Assembly (NCBI RefSeq): GCF_000226095.1
Contig: NC_016475.1
Span: 1,426,001 to 1,490,000 of the forward strand
Reading direction: 5' to 3'
Length of the DNA: 64,000 bases
From: Thermothelomyces thermophilus ATCC 42464
Taxonomy: Eukaryota > Ascomycota > Sordariomycetes > Sordariales > Chaetomiaceae
The notes under the pieces were generated by a model. That model was not told the origin of the DNA. It ran no database searches and saw nothing but the letters and a program-made list of their open reading frames with translations. A program made the position numbers and the translations under genes. Below, piece after piece: positions 60,371 to 64,000 of the stretch; positions within the stretch are counted from its first letter, which is position 1; each line of letters starts with the position of its first letter.

Positions 60371-60944
60371 GGAATTATCGAGAAGCGCAGGTGCAGGGGA
60401 TCGACATATGAGGGGAGGGGAGTCTAATTAGTTCGACGGCATGGTTTGCAATATTTTTACGTCCACCCCTATCACCGGAGTGTGTTCCGTATAATCATGT
60501 ATGCCATTTACTAGTTGTATTGGGAGTTGAGGAAGGCAACAGAAGAGTGATTGGGGGCTTGCAGGGTGAGGATGACGTGTTATGGAAGGGGGGGACTGAC
60601 GAAATATCCCCCCTGTTTTGGGAAGTTTTCCAAACTCTATCTAAGGGGGTTATTTCTTCAGCATATATCCAGGTGAGGATATGTATCATGACTTTAGCCA
60701 GTAGGTATAATATTCATAACGAGAGTCAGGGTGTTTTGATGGTTCGATTCTATCATCGTGTAACTGCTGCTTACACATCCATCGGGGAGCTCAGGGGCGT
60801 TCTCTGTTTGTGATCATAGGATCCCCCTTCATGACCTTCGCATGCACTTTCTTGTCGGCCCACGTCAGCACTCATACTCCCGCTCTCCATCCCCTTTCTC
60901 CCTCACACCTTACATCTCTCTTCCGCTCCCCCCTCCTCCACTTT
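60371..60944. other. Convergent intergenic region
   Basis: 3' ends of the P450 and cupin genes. A short C/T-rich stretch lies at about 60,880-60,955. No further gene seen. Confidence 0.6.
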
Positions 60945-61583
60945 TCACTCCCCCGTGTTCCCGCTAGGCGGCAAGCCGCTTTCGGGCGGCAGGTCCTCGC
61001 CCACATCCTGGCCTGCGACAACGAGCGGCTTGCAGTGCTGCAGGACGAACAGCATGCGCGCCCACTGGGTCTGGCTGCGGTTGACCCACTGGTGTTGGGT
61101 GGCGCGCTGCACGGCCACGTCGCCGCGGCGGAGGGTGCGGCGGTCGCCGCTGTCGAGCACCATGTCGACCTCGCCCTCGAGCACGACGCCGTAGTCGAGG
61201 CTGAGCGTGCGGTGCATGCCGCAGGCGTAGCCCGGCGCGAAGTCCACGAACCGCAGCACCGTGCCGCCCGGGCGCACCAGCCCCAGCGTCCCCGACGCCA
61301 CCACCCGCTCGTGCTCCGCCACGTCCGCCTCCCCGTTCAGTTCCGGCGGGAAGGCCGACGTCGTGTACGGCACGGCGAACGCCAGGTTCCCCTCGTCGTA
61401 CGGCGCCCACGAAAATTTCGTCTCCGAGTGCACCACGGCCTGCCCGGCCTCGTTGTGGGTCGTGATGAAGCGAGTCGGCTGCGGGAGGTCGGAGATTGGC
61501 GCGGACGACGACGCCGACGCGGCCTCTTGGGCTTGGTCTTGGGCCGTGCCGGAGGCAGTAACGGGCTTGGATGTGGCCGTCAT
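60945..61583 (-). CDS. Cupin-domain protein
   Basis: Intronless, 212 residues from the ATG at 61583 (MTATSKPVTASG); the open frame extends upstream but without an ATG. An N-terminal Ala/Ser/Gln-rich stretch precedes a small beta-rich domain. Cupin motif 1 is seen in CGMHRTLSLDYGVVLEGEVD, with a single His and a Glu in LEGEVD, and motif 2 in GDVAVQRATQHQWVNRS, with metal-type His at HQW. Such stand-alone fungal cupins include decarboxylases, isomerases and accessory enzymes of secondary metabolism. There is no signal peptide, so it is probably cytosolic. Its convergent placement beside a P450 is compatible with, but does not prove, a shared pathway. Confidence 0.8.
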   Translation of the reverse strand: MTATSKPVTASGTAQDQAQEAASASSSAPISDLPQPTRFITTHNEAGQAVVHSETKFSWAPYDEGNLAFAVPYTTSAFPPELNGEADVAEHERVVASGTLGLVRPGGTVLRFVDFAPGYACGMHRTLSLDYGVVLEGEVDMVLDSGDRRTLRRGDVAVQRATQHQWVNRSQTQWARMLFVLQHCKPLVVAGQDVGEDLPPESGLPPSGNTGE

Positions 61584-63539
61584 TGATTCTTTCCTTTCGG
61601 TTTCTCTCCTTTGCACTTTGCTGGTGACTTGTATGAGTGGCCTTTGGTCGAAAGAAAGAAGTCCGGTTTTTCTTGTTTTTTTAGCAACTACAGGAGAAAA
61701 GAAGGGGGAAGAGGAAACGTATGCGCCATCCTTCGAGGGGCACTATTTATATTCCGTGTAAGACTGCTCTCAATGCTGTTGTGTTCAGTGAAGGGATCCC
61801 CGCTCGGCGCGGTTCGTAGCTTCCGATGTTAAGCCCTTTTTGCCCAACGTGTTTGTGGTGAAACAATTTCGGAAAGAACACGGCCAATGAAAGGGGCTCC
61901 TTACCCGTTGTCTAAGACAGCAAGGAGAGGAGAGCAGGAACATCATGACCATGGGTCGGAAGCCGAGTCGCCGCAGCGTGTGTGTTTTGTGCTGCTTATT
62001 CAGGCCTGCAGATTCCCGGTGGGTTCAGACCGGAGCATCTGAGGGGACGAGTCTACTTCTTAAGAGCAATTGCGATGGAGTATAAGCAGGCGATGGACAA
62101 AATGCATCGAAGCCGCCCCCGGCCTGCGTGTAAGGTACGTATCATGCCTTCCACGAGTTCTTACCAGAGGGACGCTATACAAATCAGCCCACTTTAGCCA
62201 AGTTTCTCCAGCAACTCCCCTTTCCGCCGCCGAATGCTAATTGCAAAAGCGAGGGGGGAAACGAAGAAGGGAATGAAAGAGAAAAAAACAAGATAATAAC
62301 AGGTTATATAAGATGAATCAAAATATCACTCAAGAGAATCGCGCCATTGCTGTTCCATTGCATGTTCTGCCATCTCAAGTGATCTAGAAGGCGCCAAATT
62401 GCCAATCATGCCATGTACGAATGGTAGGTCGGGCCTTCAAGATACTAAGGGAAGAAGAAAGGAATAAACGATTTGTCGGTATAATAGAAGACATCGCGTC
62501 AGGGAAACAATGTGGCCAACTCTTTCCCCATATGGCCCAATCTTGAATCCTTCGGAATGCATGCGTTGGGAAACATTATGTTCTGTAATTACATGGAAAA
62601 GGAAGTTACATATAGGCTTTTTTAATCAACTCACCCACACCGCATTGAGTGGTCAAACAATGGAGGGTTCGACACTCGACTCGGATTAGCCTTCCGGCCT
62701 TGGATCCTTGTTCTTTAACGTCTTCCTTTTTCCTATCCTTGTGCCATGTCTTTTTTTTGGGTTATTTTAATTATATTATTTTATTATTGGTTATTACTGT
62801 TGATTACCTAATCAAGTGAGTGAGGAACCACGCAGTTTTGGATGGTCAGAATACCCATACTTAAGGTGCAATTGCTGGCGGGCAATTGCGGCGTCGCATT
62901 TGCTTGTCGACATGGAGGCAGCACGGCAGCGAACTTGTCACATTCATGGTAACATTTGATTGTGGCTCCTTTGTAATATGTCTGCTGGCCGTTGATTCAA
63001 GGCTGGTTGCAATCTTGGGCTTTCTCGGATCCTCTAAGGAATACAGTGATGGCCTCCCTTTTTGGCCGAAACCGATCTCCTTAGCCGGACCTGAGGCTCT
63101 GCGCCGCTCGCCATCCGATCTTCTCATTGCTCGGCACAACAAGTCTAATGTTTCGGATTGGGTAAATGGCACGATGCAGGCCGGCTGTTGTTTTCGGAAG
63201 TCCGGTTGGCGCCCTGTGCGGACCATTCTGGAAATGGCTGGGCCGGCCCGCCCGGTCGAAACGAAACAACAACATCAATCCGCGGCGCGATGGTTTTTTG
63301 GAGCTGGTTACGGCCAGCTCGAGGCCCCAAGGAAGGTCTCGCAAACCAGTGGAAAGAGCAAGTTGGATGACATCGGCGCAGAGCATAAATTGGCCGGCTC
63401 CTTCTTCCCGAATGACAGCAGTTCAGAGAACAGCATCAGCATTGCAGCAACGAAGACAGTTCTGATTCAACTTTGGCATAACTTGACCAGCCAGCTATTC
63501 ATTGTCTCGTTACCCGATTCTTATCTAACAACCGACAAC
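61584..63539. other. Divergent intergenic region
   Basis: Separates the 5' ends of the cupin gene (-) and the secreted-protein gene (+). No gene is recognised. An AT-rich patch with T-runs and TTATT repeats lies at about 62,740-62,800. A long plus-strand open frame (62,886 onward) is upstream sequence fused in frame with the signal-peptide exon; the ATG at 63540 with a clear signal peptide is the better start. Confidence 0.5.
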
Positions 63540-64000
63540 ATGCGTGCCACCGCCACCGTCCTCTTCATCGCCTCCCTGGCCAGCACCGCACTTGGCGCTG
63601 CTACCAAGTTCTACTCCGATGACAAGTGGTACGTAATGATTTATCTTACCTACCTACTCGATCATCATCTACCCTCACCCCCCCTTTTCTCTCCTTTCAC
63701 TCTGCACCCCGATAAACTTCTGGCTAATACAGTCTTCCTCGACCCTTCTGTTCCGGCTTCACAGCGAGCACGAGATTGGCAAGAAGGTATACAACGGCTT
63801 TAGCACCGGCGACGCCCCGATTCCCAAGGAGGCTGTGGCCATCAAGAGCGACTCCATCATGGACGTCTGGTACTCGTACCAGCGCAACGATGGCAAGAAC
63901 TGCCAGGGCGACCTCATCCTCAGGCTCGACAACGGTATGTCAGACTTGGATGCTTTGCATACTCTGAAGTTTTTGTTCTACTCTTATTTTACTTTACACG
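63540..64000 (+). CDS. Small secreted protein, 5' part (runs off the window)
   Basis: Exon 1 is 63540-63628 and exon 2 is 63765-63934; donors are GTACGT and GTATGT, the first acceptor is ACAG after a GCTAATAC branch site, and phases agree. The third exon lies beyond the window. The N-terminus MRATATVLFIASLASTALGA is a clear signal peptide. The mature part reads ATKFYSDDKCEHEIGKKVYN, and further on VWYSYQRNDGKNCQGDLILR. Two cysteines are visible so far. I do not recognise the family. It is likely a small extracellular protein or effector-like gene. Confidence 0.7.

Noticed and set aside
60810-61586. A long plus-strand open frame opposite the cupin gene
   Set aside because: Arg/Ala/Val-rich shadow of the GC-rich cupin coding sequence; the minus strand has the cupin motifs.
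62886-63803. A 305-codon frame fused to the secreted-protein start
   Set aside because: The upstream 218 codons have no coding character, and a clean signal peptide begins at 63540; the end of the frame reads through an intron.

Overview
The window looks like a filamentous ascomycete chromosome, probably a Sordariomycete. Genes are GC-rich, with short introns (GTRNGT donors, CTAAC-like branch sites, CAG/TAG acceptors). They encode typical mould products: a cutinase, a PIR-repeat wall protein, small secreted proteins, a pisatin-demethylase-like P450 and an F-box/ankyrin protein. A 22 kb AT-rich block looks mutated by RIP (repeat-induced point mutation). The species cannot be named from sequence alone.

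Left arm (1-33,366), in order: a C2H2 zinc-finger protein (-), a seven-helix membrane protein with a long disordered tail (-), an IT-superfamily (ArsB/NhaD-like) transporter (+), an F-box/LRR-like gene that seems broken (-), an NmrA-like Rossmann protein (+), an eight-cysteine secreted protein (-), a secreted phytase-like esterase (+), a PIR-repeat cell-wall protein (+), a WBP4/FBP21-like splicing factor (+), an F-box/ankyrin protein (+) and a cutinase (-). These are mostly unrelated singletons. Secreted or wall proteins are frequent. A dispersed repeat occurs at about 155-452 and, inverted, at about 16,150-16,370.

Central block (33,367-55,463): three nested LTR-retrotransposon fossils, each defined by paired LTRs and a perfect 5-bp target duplication. 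A Ty1/copia-type element (C, 211-bp LTRs, duplication AATAC) landed in a kinase-like host gene, whose two halves remain on either side. A Ty3/gypsy chromovirus (A, 422-bp LTRs, duplication AAGAG) landed in the RNase H region of C. A related chromovirus (B, 452-bp LTRs, duplication AATGA) landed in the right LTR of C. All three have pol on the minus strand. A and B also carry an opposite-strand coding region between pol and the 3' LTR. The opposite-strand region and the U3 half of the LTR are exactly where A and B stop resembling each other.

Right arm (55,464-64,000): the distal half of the kinase-like relic, an intron-containing tRNA-Glu(CTC), a poorly resolved 2.4 kb, a cytochrome P450 (+) facing a cupin protein (-), and the 5' part of a small secreted protein gene that runs off the window.

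The most interesting signals are the exact nesting order, the host gene split at its start, and the apparently modular antisense-ORF/U3 end of the two chromoviruses.
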